Source: Branchiostoma floridae (lineage: Eukaryota > Chordata > Leptocardii > Amphioxiformes > Branchiostomatidae). From it: a DNA stretch of 64,000 nt. Of the stretch, positions 21,001 through 30,000 are shown in pieces. The notes beneath the pieces are model-generated. The model did no database searches. It worked only from the letters and a program-made list of their open reading frames with translations, and had not been told where the DNA came from. The DNA is taken from contig NW_023365750.1 of assembly GCF_000003815.2 (NCBI RefSeq), forward strand, positions 159,311 to 223,310. The letters run 5' to 3'. How positions within the stretch are numbered: position 1 is the first letter of the stretch; each line of letters begins with the position of its first letter. The position numbers were made by a program, and so were the translations under genes.

Positions 21001-21771
21001 GGAAGGAGAAGAACAAAGAACATAACATAGGTATAGTACATGTACACCAAAAAGCAGCTGGATATGATGTTGGAAACGGTCATCGATCAGACAAACATTT
21101 CAAACAATATCTGTTGTTTTTCGTCAGTGACAATGTCTTTTGGCATATTGTATTACATGGAAGTCTAATCTTCATCGAAGTAAAGTACATGTCCAATAGT
21201 CTATATTAAAAAAATGTTATCTTCAATCATTCAAAAATGTGGTTTTGGAATGCCAGATTCTCTTCTTAATACACGTTTTACTTAAAATTCAAGACAATGT
21301 GATATGAGATTTTAAATTTAGATGTATGTGTTTTAGTTTTACTGTAGTTTTATGTAGTTTTACTTTTTTTTTTCAATTTACAACGTTATTGGAAATTTGA
21401 GTTGCTAGTGTTCCTGTCAGACATTACTGATCAACATTGCTTCATATTTAAAAATCTATCAAAAGAACGTCTAAATCCAATTACAAGACAACTAAGCATT
21501 AAAATCTTCACTCGTCTGCACTGTTACAGCGGAGGCAGTGTACGAAGACGTCCGCGCTCTGCAAGGCAGGGCGGTGTCTCAGCGATCCGGGACCGGAAGT
21601 GACGTCTACTACTCCTATCCCATGGCACCATTGCCCGTGCCTACGCTTCCGGTCCAACCTAGCGGTCATTACCAGGATCTGAGGCCGGCGGTGTACCAGA
21701 GTCTGCAAAGGCACCAGCGTACAACACCTCAATCTCAGAGCGCCACTATCTCACATGATTTTTCAAGGTAG
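9036..21771 (+). CDS. Copy B: vWA-CCP(18+)-EGF-TM receptor gene (spliced)
   Basis: Predicted type I membrane receptor. In order: signal peptide (9036-9090), linker (9807-9836), vWA (11080-11658), 18 visible CCP exons (11876-20290), EGF (20480-20593), transmembrane exon (20896-21030) and cytoplasmic tail (21530-21771). Every exon after the first begins in phase 1. An N gap (11774-11873) sits where copies C and D carry an EGF exon, and D also a first CCP, so these may be missing from view. vWA domains bind ligands through a Mg2+ site and CCP runs form adhesive or complement-binding stalks, so an innate-recognition or adhesion role is plausible but not shown. The family is not one I can name. 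One CCP donor is GC rather than GT (19373). AATAAA follows the stop by 84 bp. Confidence 0.8.
9091..9806 (+). other. Intron 1, copy B
   Basis: Homologous to introns 27014-27462 and 52988-53671. Poly-C run at 9480-9491; no gene. Confidence 0.6.
9807..9836 (+). CDS. Copy B, linker exon
   Basis: 30-nt phase 1-1 exon VFCQTIPPAL. Matches the 27-nt exon of copy C and the 33-nt exon of D. Probably contains or lies next to the signal-peptidase site. Confidence 0.7.
9837..11079 (+). other. Intron 2, copy B
   Basis: No supported exon. A 19-nt candidate at 10319-10337 breaks phase and is not conserved in D. Confidence 0.5.
11080..11658 (+). CDS. Copy B, von Willebrand A domain exon
   Basis: 193 codons encode one complete vWA domain. 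The MIDAS metal site is intact: DSSES near residue 15, the threonine of [12 protein letters not shown], and [16 protein letters not shown] opens the first strand and [10 protein letters not shown] is a late core strand. N-glycosylation sequons NDT, NYT and NNS are present. Acceptor TTTAG, donor GTGAGT, phase 1-1. About 80% or more similar by eye to the vWA exons of C and D. Confidence 0.95.
11774..11873. other. Assembly gap (100 N, likely nominal size)
   Basis: Exactly 100 N between the vWA exon and the first visible CCP. Copies C and D have an EGF exon here, and D also a CCP. Confidence 0.7.
11876..12052 (+). CDS. Copy B, CCP exon 1 (visible)
   Basis: Sushi domain IQCPAQTAPTNG with CNNGYVRNG core, phase 1-1. 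Near-identical to CCP exon 2 of copy D (58586-58762). Confidence 0.88.
12264..12443 (+). CDS. Copy B, CCP exon 2
   Basis: [17 protein letters not shown] type with CNVGYQLTG core, phase 1-1. Partner of 58947-59126 in D. Confidence 0.88.
12548..12660 (+). pseudogene. Relic CCP exon, copy B
   Basis: GCGAACTCCTACCAGGACAC through GTGTCAATCTGATGAAAC still reads as the middle of a CCP ([15 protein letters not shown]). It lacks the first cysteine half, a clean frame and splice sites. The same relic sits at 59230-59345 in D, so it decayed before that duplication. Confidence 0.7.
12841..13020 (+). CDS. Copy B, CCP exon 3
   Basis: [17 protein letters not shown] type with [15 protein letters not shown], phase 1-1. 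Partner of 59858-60037 in D. Confidence 0.88.
13021..13820 (+). other. Intron, copy B
   Basis: Partly collinear with 60995-62040 in D, which additionally carries a TTAA element. No gene seen. Confidence 0.5.
13821..13997 (+). CDS. Copy B, CCP exon 4
   Basis: ARQCPALTPPANG type with CNSGYQRNG core, phase 1-1. Partner of 62041-62217 in D. Confidence 0.88.
14234..14413 (+). CDS. Copy B, CCP exon 5
   Basis: [17 protein letters not shown] type, ends in PTCER, phase 1-1. Partner of 62475-62654 in D. Confidence 0.88.
14610..14789 (+). CDS. Copy B, CCP exon 6
   Basis: [18 protein letters not shown] type with CNAGYDLDG core, phase 1-1. Partner of 62851-63030 in D. Confidence 0.88.
14995..15171 (+). 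CDS. Copy B, CCP exon 7
   Basis: [17 protein letters not shown] type with CNSGYARNG core, phase 1-1. Partner of 63254-63430 in D. Confidence 0.88.
15403..15579 (+). CDS. Copy B, CCP exon 8
   Basis: [19 protein letters not shown] type, phase 1-1. Partner of 63667-63843 in D. The upstream intron repeats GAGCCCTAACATGGTT twice in both copies. Confidence 0.88.
15727..15903 (+). CDS. Copy B, CCP exon 9
   Basis: DGQCSTLTAPNNG type with CNSGYLLYG core, phase 1-1. The matching exon in D would lie past the right edge. Confidence 0.88.
15951..16035 (+). pseudogene. Relic CCP exon (first of three)
   Basis: CAGCGACACCATGACCGCC with in-frame stop CAACTAATAG, then a CCP-like GCGCTGAATTCTCTTGGACC tract. 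No donor remains. Confidence 0.6.
16155..16331 (+). CDS. Copy B, CCP exon 10
   Basis: [20 protein letters not shown] type, phase 1-1. Confidence 0.88.
16374..16460 (+). pseudogene. Relic CCP exon (second)
   Basis: Same decayed sequence as 15951-16035, about 425 bp downstream; part of a tandemly copied cassette of relic plus PCQ-type CCP. Confidence 0.6.
16588..16770 (+). CDS. Copy B, CCP exon 11
   Basis: [17 protein letters not shown] type with a two-residue C-terminal extension (CTQTR), phase 1-1, 183 nt. Confidence 0.88.
16865..17200 (+). mobile_element. LINE 3' fragment in intron
   Basis: A frame to 17077 resembles a LINE ORF2 C-terminus (YEYIRKEF, then YIYTCTKKRE). It is followed by a 3' tail GACCTGTACCTAGCCC...CATGAATGTACAATAGAGG ending (CATT)n. 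The same tail lies inverted at 59358-59700. Confidence 0.6.
17290..17469 (+). CDS. Copy B, CCP exon 12
   Basis: [19 protein letters not shown] type with GNTVTFTC and GTATATCQSDG, phase 1-1. Confidence 0.88.
17724..17903 (+). CDS. Copy B, CCP exon 13
   Basis: ARQCPTLTAPNNGALSPPGP type with the VGTCR ending, phase 1-1. Confidence 0.88.
18132..18311 (+). CDS. Copy B, CCP exon 14
   Basis: [19 protein letters not shown] type with CNSGYVLYG core, phase 1-1. Confidence 0.88.
18641..18820 (+). CDS. Copy B, CCP exon 15
   Basis: [20 protein letters not shown] type with the VGTCR ending, phase 1-1. Its downstream intron duplicates that after exon 13. Confidence 0.88.
18970..19060 (+). pseudogene. Relic CCP exon (third)
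   Basis: Third copy of the decayed CAGCGAACCATGACCGCC relic, again just before a PCQ-type CCP. Confidence 0.6.
19190..19372 (+). CDS. Copy B, CCP exon 16, with GC donor
   Basis: ARPCQALTAPTDG type; the usual GY is GH (AGHVRNG). The donor reads CAC|GCAAGTCG where sister exon 11 has CAC|GTAAGTCG, a GC-AG intron with an otherwise strong consensus. Phase 1-1, 183 nt. Confidence 0.8.
19549..19728 (+). CDS. Copy B, CCP exon 17
   Basis: [19 protein letters not shown] type, without any internal ATG. WTYPVSTC replaces WSNPVPTC. Phase 1-1. Confidence 0.85.
19729..20113 (+). other. Intron, copy B
   Basis: Nothing recognisable. Confidence 0.5.
20114..20290 (+). CDS. Copy B, CCP exon 18
   Basis: ARPCPALTAPTYGALSPPGP type. 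The acceptor is a weak TACAAATGTAG. Phase 1-1. Last CCP before the EGF. Confidence 0.85.
20480..20593 (+). CDS. Copy B, membrane-proximal EGF exon
   Basis: 38-residue EGF-like domain: DFCSPNPCKNGGTC, a CVC pair and a final GDTCQTG, six cysteines. Acceptor TTTGCAG, donor GTAAGT, phase 1-1. No ATG, so it is easily overlooked. Confidence 0.9.
20690..20823. mobile_element. Partial MITE relative
   Basis: CAGCAATTGGTCAAACGTGCC through ACGCCCACCGTTTCTGTTCAG matches the right arm of the element at 2529-2799; the left arm is eroded. Confidence 0.45.
20896..21030 (+). CDS. Copy B, transmembrane exon
   Basis: 45 codons: a glycine-rich hydrophobic helix starting GVGAVVGIAVGCIVGG, followed by the stop-transfer CCRKEKNKEHNI. 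Donor GTATAG, phase 1-1. Type I orientation is inferred from the signal peptide and basic cytoplasmic edge. Confidence 0.9.
21031..21529 (+). other. Last intron, copy B
   Basis: Matches the copy A intron at 3051-3503; no other signal. Confidence 0.5.
21530..21771 (+). CDS. Copy B, cytoplasmic-tail exon
   Basis: 80 codons to TAG. Contains VYEDV, DVYYSYP, a proline-rich PLPVPTLPVQP, and two YxxL motifs (YQDL and YQSL) separated by four residues, then a basic RHQR stretch. Such motifs can bind SH2/SH3 proteins or sorting adaptors; the YxxL spacing is shorter than a canonical ITAM (six to eight). Conserved in copies A and C. Confidence 0.9.
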
Positions 21772-21854
21772 ATGCTAAAAAATGTCGTCGACAGACAGCC
21801 AAATATATATGTTTACCCACATCGCTTTTAGTAAGGATAATATATACTAGTCTA

Positions 21855-21860
21855 AATAAA
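21855..21860 (+). terminator. Candidate polyadenylation signal, copy B
   Basis: AATAAA 84 bp after the stop codon. Confidence 0.45.
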
Positions 21861-23091
21861 AATGGTTAACGTGGCTAGTATTAGGTATGTGTTAATTCAC
21901 ATAAAACGATTGCCATGTATAAACAGCAATTGTGCTTCGTCCATACAAGTCTTTCTCTCAATTTTGTCATAAATATTGTTGTCATTATTGTCATAGAACA
22001 TTTTAAGATATATGTTAACAAAACAACAAGGTATCATTTACAGTCATTTTTTTTTCATTTCATAACAATGGATAGTTGTAGCTTAAGATGGAAGGGGCAT
22101 TTGATATTGAAATTCCTTAGCTTCATAGTTTTCAGGAAATCTGGCATTTTAGGTTTAACATATTTTTGCTCCACAAAAATGAATTTATGCCTACCTTCTC
22201 GGCCGTTATTATATCCAGAAAGAACCCATAATAACTCCACACAACATATTTCTTGGTGGGAATACCAGCAACTTTTATTGACTGGCATAAAACATGACAA
22301 ATACGAGAAAGTTTACAAACCAAAATGGAAATCATTTTCACATATTGTTTTGTGAAAGACTCCATGGCATTTTCGTCATCCACGCTGACAACAGTTCTTT
22401 CGACAATCAATCGTCTGCTTTTCGATTCTCGGCTTGCTATGAGTGGACTAGTGACTGAAATACGCTGTGAACAAACACATGCTACATAAAGACTCAAGAC
22501 TTATATGGATAAGAAAAAAAACCGGGGCATCAGTGTACATGTGCCTGGACAGTTTCCAAACTCATATTGTGGAATCGAACGTTACCAATTCCAAGATAGG
22601 AACCTCAGACACTTACCGCAACAACGTTCAAATCCATCGTTAGGAATCCCCAAAAAGAGACTATTCACGAAACAAAAAAAGATAAGATTTCCATTTCACG
22701 ACAACGAGCGATAAACTCACAAAAACAAGCGATTAACTTCCCACTTTGGACGGGGAGCTCGGGAGATTTCAAACTGTCCTTCTTCTACCTCTGTCAAGAA
22801 TGATTCAGCGTTCTAATCTCTGAACGCTGATTGGTTGTTCGAAGAGAACTTCGGTTTAATGCTAAGCCCCTATAACGTTGGGCCAAAACAAAGTATATCG
22901 GCCGTCACGTCCGGCCTAAATTTTTATTTAGTTCTGCCAATTCAGTGGGCTGGCTAATAACCTATTTTGATTCTGTCTTTTGAATTCATCTGTTCATTAA
23001 AAAATTAAGATTTAAATCCCTTTTTTCAACTTTAACAACCCAGGGTGATGTAGCCATGATATGTGTTATCTGAGACAGTGCTAGGGACTTA
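21861..23091. other. Downstream flank of copy B
   Basis: The part near 22040-22100 matches 50540-50610 downstream of copy C. Open frames at 21915-22355 and 22505-22714 have no family resemblance or splice support. Confidence 0.5.
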
Positions 23092-24443
23092 ATTATATTT
23101 CAGCCATACCATAGGTATGGTGAAATATATTGTATTCGTAATGTTTCTTTCTTTCTTTCTTTCTCCTGTCAAATCTTCAAATCGAATCAACTCCGTCGTT
23201 CCTGGACCGAATGACTTGAAATTTGGCACAAGGGTAGAGTGGGCCAATACCCTTAGGTGTTTTTTTCATTTTATTCATATCTGCTTCTAAAATGATTTTA
23301 TTGAGGTTTTATTGCAATTTTTGGACCACAACTTTATATTTAGGCCCCCTGTACCATGGTATTACATCCAAATGACCTGAAATTTAGCACAGAGGTGCCC
23401 TAGGTACTTATTCAAAGGATCCATGCATAATATTTGGTATAAATCACTTCAAAATGGCTCATTATGGAGGTTTTTGTGGGAGAATTTTGGATTTGTGAGG
23501 TGGAAGTGCCGAGGTCAACGACCTCTAGGTCATTCTGGAAGCCACAGGTGTTTCTGGTAGATCCAATCATCTACATACCTACCTAGTCCATGTTCCTCCA
23601 GGTGGTTGGGGGGACAAGGTAAATCTAATTAATTATTAGCCAATGAGCAAGGTTATTTTGCTGGAAGAGTCCATCGTTGGTCAGGGGGTGTTTTTTAAAA
23701 TTTACTTTAAGACTTTGGTGATAATGCCAATGCTTTTTTTAGCGGAAGTGTTTTTGCACTGATCCACTTGACATATGGCTACTGCTGGGACAGTCCATTT
23801 TTGCACATAGGGGGGATTTTTAAAAACTTCATTTTTGGACATGGGTGATGATTCCGAATTCCATTTGTTGAATGGAACTTGACCCCACCTGAAGACTGTA
23901 CCTGAGGATTCGGCAGCCAATCAGCAAGCCTGATGTAATATGGATGAGTCCATTCATGCACAGGGGACTATTAAAAAAATTCAGTTTTGGACTGGGTTGC
24001 TTATTATAGAAAAGGCCATGTATTTCTGGACTTTGGTGATTACTAGTATGTCAAAGTCCTATTTTAGCAGATGTATTTTTGGATCGCTCCACTTTGCACA
24101 GGGGTATAACAGGTAGAGTCCATTCTTGCAAAGGGGGGGGGGGATTTCTTTCAGTTTTGGACGGCTGATGATTCAAAATTCCATTTCTTAGCGGAAGTGT
24201 TTTTGGACTGGTCTATCTTACCCTTCTACATTGGGTGCACTTGAGTCCATTCTTGCAGGGAAGGGGGTTGTACGATTCATTTTTGCTCATACGTGTAATT
24301 AGTAGCTTAGGATGCTTAGTCATCTTAAGCAGAAGAGTTCCATTTTTGCACATGGGTGATTTTGGAATAGTCCATTGTTGCTTGGGGAAGGAGATGGCTG
24401 AAATATGCTGTATTTGCTCTCAAGCAAATGTCGGCCTTTCTAG
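23092..24443 (+). mobile_element. Helitron-like element, copy 1
   Basis: Begins ATTATATTTCAGCCATACC. Ends with a 7-bp-stem hairpin (ATTTGCT/AGCAAAT), then GTCGGCCTTTCTAG followed by T. A hairpin about 14 nt before a CTAG end and insertion next to T match Helitron 3' ends. The inverted copy at 32677-36123 shares both ends. A 5'-TC start is not evident, so classification is tentative. Confidence 0.5.
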
Positions 24444-26764
24444 TGACAGTGTGTTTTCAAAGATTGTTAGTTTCCACATCTCCAGACTTGTAGTGTATTT
24501 TTCAAACTCCTATTTTTCTCGCCCAGTTTAAAAGTTCATATGATCATGGTGTTAGGAAGAATTATACAAATATATGTCTAATGATTTTATTGGAGTCTTT
24601 TGCCAAGATATACGGGAGGTCTTGTTTATCAACACAAGGTCCAATCAATAAACGTTCACATTTTTAAATATTAAAAGTTACGCTTGGATCACTATAGAAA
24701 TCTTAAATATATGTAAAGGCATTTTCCATGGATTCAACATCAGAGACAAATAAGATGGAGTCTTTATTCGCTACTTGTGAGCTTTAAACTTTAACAGTTT
24801 CATTAGAATTGCTCTAAACTTTCATTCCAGCTGTACATATCATGAGCATTCCTAATATACACTGCCATAAGCTCTACTGTTAATATAAACTGAAGTGCAG
24901 ATACAAGACATCCCTAACAGTTATCTACCTTTATTAGGAGGGAAGGATTTAGACATCCAGCCTTAATTGATATTACTGATAAATAAATGTATTTTTACAT
25001 GATTTGCTTGGCATGTATAGAATACAGGGCGAAATGTTTTGGGTTTCTATGTAGTCAATAATGTTTTTAGTCAGGCGCACATTCTGTCAAATAAACTTTT
25101 TTTTTATATTGAATGTTTATTTGCAATTTAATTACAAGTACATGGTAGAAACATAGCTAACATGCATGTGACGATAGATAGCGATACATATAATTGTAAA
25201 AAAAAAGACTACTCGATGAATGCAGTTTAGTCGTGGTCAATCAATTTGTGTATTACTTTTTACGTCTGCTTGCATATATATGTAAGGGCACATAATTGGT
25301 GTCATTAAACGTGCATATCAAGTCCATAGTAGTTACACTTTTTCTTACGGAGTTGTACACACAACACGCACCTCATACGTATCTCAATCGTTTTGTGAAA
25401 GTTTTAGGTACATTCGGTATTGCACCAATTTCGGCGCGTCACGCCATATTTTCCCGTCGCCGCAGCTCGACTCCACTATTTTGAATATCCTGTTTAACCT
25501 AGTCACGTGATTTATCCAGCGGTGGGGCTTTTTTTCATAAAAAAGGGCTGCGTGTCCAATAAGATTTCACGTACTGATTCATGCGAACAACAAATTCTAA
25601 CAAGCAGACGTCGCTGTGATTTTAAACACACAAAGCGTAAAAGATTCGATGTCAGCTCTGCAATAGCTCTGCCGTCTGCGGACACCAATATACAGAAATA
25701 GTTGAATGTTGACCTATAGGTATTATGAGCTGTCATGTGAGACGGATCAAAATTTTGGATTAAAACCTTACATATCATACACATAACGTCAAAACAACCT
25801 GTTGCGAGTTGCATTAAGATAAATACCGAAGACTGTGTACGGTCTCGTGTAGAAAACGATGCTGTATTGTTGTTGTGTCTTGAACTGGAAACAAAATGAC
25901 TCACGTACCATATGATGACCTCTACTCCCATTTGATGAACAATGTGTCACGGCGCCTGAGGGATATTCCAATGAGGCCAAGTTAAAGATGTACAATGGAT
26001 GACAGCTCTACACATTTGACCCAAATGGGAACGGGACCAACAATTGAAAATAGTGATGGAATGTTGATGATGGTTGCAGCATACAAAAGCAATGGTGGGA
26101 GGTGAAAGCAAACACACTCAGTGTCTAAGTTTGCTACTTCGCTCAACTATGGACATGTATAAAGAAAATAGAAATAGAAAAATAGAAAAACTGTTCTATC
26201 ATTCTTTCATTTGTGTGTGTTTGTGTATGTGTGTGTGTGTGTGTTTGTGTGAGTATTTCTGCTTACGTACGCGCGTGTGTGTGTAATTCATATGTACATC
26301 TGATCCAACGCAACTTACGTCCCCCTGCACACAGACATACAAGCTTCACATGTCACTTTTATCGGAACAGTAAAACAGAGAAAATTATTTTAAAACACTT
26401 GAACAGGAATTTTATCATTGTACAGAAATAGTTTTGAATAAATGTTCACTGTAAACAAACTGCGTTCACCTTTGAACTTTGTCTCCGAGTGATGTTGACG
26501 GAAGTCCTGTAAAATTCAAGTTTTATTCTTCCCCAACAGACGCATGCGTATTAAATAGAGGTCCATCCCATTTTGACATTACTATTGCTGGCGTCAGGGC
26601 GTCAATTCGTAACGTCAAAATTAGTTAGAAAACATAACATAAATATACACAAACAATTCAAATATATGGTGTGGTGACACTGAAGATGCCCGGGGCGTCT
26701 GCCGACGCAAAACAAAGTTATGTGACCTACAGCCTTTGAATTTAGCACATAATTCAGCCAGGTG
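24444..26764. other. Intergenic and upstream flank of copy C
   Basis: Homologous to 5251-8846 without the CACGG element and LINE fragment, giving empty-site evidence for both. (GT)n at 26213-26282. No gene. Confidence 0.55.
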
Positions 26765-26772
26765 TATAAAGG
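26765..26772 (+). promoter_or_regulatory. TATA box, copy C
   Basis: TATAAAGG 194 bp before the ATG, in the block conserved with copies B and D; the best TATA match of the three. Confidence 0.6.
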
Positions 26773-26958
26773 TCCCACAAGGAAACGGCGCGCGTCAAAA
26801 TGTGGGTTTGTCTGTTCACGTTCCCTGAAAAAGACATCGTCCTTGCGTGATTGTGAGTCTGGAGACAAAGACTACATTTCCAGGACATCTTTAAAGTTGT
26901 GGGCATATTCTTTTAAGAAGGCAATCTTAGTTATGGTGTTCTCTTGCACGACTACACA

Positions 26959-27013
26959 ATGAAGTTTGCCCCGAGGATAGTTGGCACACTCATGGTGGCT
27001 AATTTCAGCCTGG
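26959..27013 (+). CDS. Copy C, signal-peptide exon
   Basis: Begins [18 protein letters not shown]. Pro-Arg replaces Leu-Gly of B and D near the start of the hydrophobic core, which may weaken it. Donor GTAAGT, phase 1. Confidence 0.8.
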
Positions 27014-30000
27014 GTAAGTTCAAATGTGTTTACTGACTTTTAGTCTACTGTTCTAAATCCCACCTTGTCTTTAACTGTATATAACTTTACGGTAAGTTGT
27101 TTGAAAACCTGTAGCTGTTGGGAACTGGTGTTACATTATTTATCCAAACTCTAATGCGTAATCTTAAGTCTTTTGTCCAGTCAGTCACTGTGTACTATGC
27201 ACCTATAATGTCTGCACTAGGACTATCTGTTTCCTTTTTAACATTTCCCAAGGCCTTTTAACTTCCCTTCTAACAAAGGCTTTCCACGTCTTCTGGGTAT
27301 TTATGAGACATTTATGAATGTTATGTACATTTCTTGTGAACCTTTGCTTCTTAAGCCTTCTATATGTACTTTTTAATATTTGTGTAAAGAATGATAGATA
27401 GTACTATCACCATGTCTTCTTTATTGAAGATTAATCAGATAAATGTATTTGCATTATTACAGTTTTCTGCCAGATTCCACCTCCATTAGGTGAGTTCCTC
27501 AATGTTTCATTTTATCTAATAATCAAGTGGGGCATCAAATGCAAATGCATAGATATGCTTTGATAAATTAAAAATTAAAAGTCGTAACCATAGAATTTTT
27601 TGTACACCATGAACCTGCTACACGAGCCTAAATTAAAGGCAAATTGACCTTTAATAACATCGATATTCATGATTACGTTGATCTAGAGCGGTTGAAAAAT
27701 GTTTTAGACCATCCTTAGTTCTTTCGATATAAATATCATTATAATTATGATGGGCCGTCTCGTAACGCTTCTATATCCCGATGTGAGTGATGAAAAGTGT
27801 GCTTCTGTTGCAACAGAAGAGCATATATATTGTATATTAGAAGTGATCTTATTGTTGTCAAGGCATCAGTGACATCAATCATTTCTTATTTTCTTCAGCC
27901 GTGACATGTCCCTATCCAGTAGACCTGGTCTTCCTCCTGGACAGCTCGGAGAGTTTCAGGACGAGCGGTTTCGAGGATGCAAAAAGCTTCATCCAGACCG
28001 TAGTCAACTATTTTACACTCGGAGAAAATGACACAAGGGTGGGTGTTGTAACGTACAGCAACGCAGACGAGCAGGTCACACGAGTGAAGCTGAATGAAAA
28101 CTACACCAGAGTTGAGCTCTTAACCGAAATACGTAACCTTCCTTACGACAGAGGTCATACCTTCACTGGACTCGGTCTCGATCACGTGCGCAATGATTCA
28201 TTTCTTGAAGTAAACGGTCGGCGAAATGATACTTTCGACTTTTTGATCGTACTAACCGACGATGAGTCCGAGGATGAGGTCATTCGTCCGGCACAGCTGG
28301 TACGTCAGATGGGCATCACTGTGTTTGTTGTGGCAGTTGGCCAGGAAAGTGACATTAGTCAAGCTACTCTAGAGACTATTGCTGGTACTCCAGACAGGGT
28401 GTTCAGGCTGGAGGACTATGATTTCCTTGTGGATGACGAGCACCCTAGATCTATAAGGGAGAACATTTGTAACGGTGAGTAATACGTATATCCTATTTCC
28501 TACGGCCCACGTCTATACCTGTCATTTCTAAAGAATTATAAAACATACGTCACCGTGTTATCTAATCAGTTGAGGAGAATATATTTGATTGTCATGTTTA
28601 AAACAAAAATATGTGTAAGTAGGTTTTGTTTAAAGACCGATTTTTGCAAACATACTAATTACATTTCTTATTTTATCACTGTCAACAATATGTAAAGGTA
28701 ACATGTACACCATATACCTTGCGTCTTTGTAAACATTACATCACAATGCAAAACAAATCGCACATCAAATGTGGAAAAGTCAAATTCTGTAAGAATGAAG
28801 AATCATAGATCCATACGTAAAACAGTTGACCTTTGTTCGCAGCGAGTAGACCTTGTGATCCACAGTGTCACGCCGACGCCACCTGCCGACTATTGGTGGG
28901 AACCTACACGTGTATGTGTAACGTCGGATTCGTCGGGAACGGTTTCACCTGCACAGGTTCGTCATGATCCATAAAACTTGCTGTTATTATTTTGCGGTCT
29001 GTCAGATGTCGTTGTTGCACCAGCCGCGAAACGGTGCGCAGAACCCTACAAATAGACGTGGTGTAAAACGTATCAAATAGAAAAGTGAAATAACAAATAC
29101 AATACCAAAAAAAAGGACTACTAGTTTCTAATGTTGCGAAATTTGTAAAGATTGTATGTGAGGGGGGGGGGATTTCAGTGTAGTGTAATTTTCAAAAAGG
29201 TGGGCCAATTCTCATAACCGTTCTAAGATGTTTGGTCCGCAGTGAAATTTGCCTCCCTCCTCAAATTCTTAACATTGCGTGACCTTCCTGTATTTCAAAC
29301 AATTTTAAAAGGCAAAGATCAAAAGGTTATTAATTATTTCAGCAAGGCAATGTTCGGCGTTGACGGCCCCAACTAATGGAGTGCTGAGTCCTCTAGGGCC
29401 GTACTCCTACCTAAACCAGGTTACTGTCACCTGCAACTCTGGATACGACCTGGACGGAATCTCTCCTGTGACGTGCCAAGATGACGGAACATGGAGCAAC
29501 AGTGTTGGAACATGCAGACGTAAGACAACTTTTGACTCATCGATATGTGCAATGCTAAGTAATTTCTACCCCTAAAAATAGATATTTAGATTGAGCCAAC
29601 AAAAGTAATATAACTTTTAAAGAGCAATTTGGGCGTTCTATTTTCTATTTTTCTACAGGTACAGGGCAGGTGATTTATAATCAATGTTTCACCATGTAAC
29701 ATAAGTATGCAGATCTCTAGCAGGTTACAGCATATAGTTTACTAACAATTTCAGTCAGATGTTCCGAATTGACGGCCCCAACTAACGGAGCGCGGATACC
29801 CTCTACCGGAGCGAACTCCTACAGGAACACGATCACGTTCACCTGTAACCCGGGATACCAATTGACAGGAGCCTCTCCTGTGACGTGCCAAGCTGACGGA
29901 ACATGGAGCGACCCTGTTCCAACTTGCACACGCCAGACGACTTGTAAGTTTCTATTCATGCTAGCAATATCCAGCTAACTGTAGCTTTAGAAACTCACCA

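Noticed and set aside
22132-22497. Minus-strand open frame of 121 codons
   Set aside because: No family resemblance, splice context or conservation in the homologous flank of copy C.
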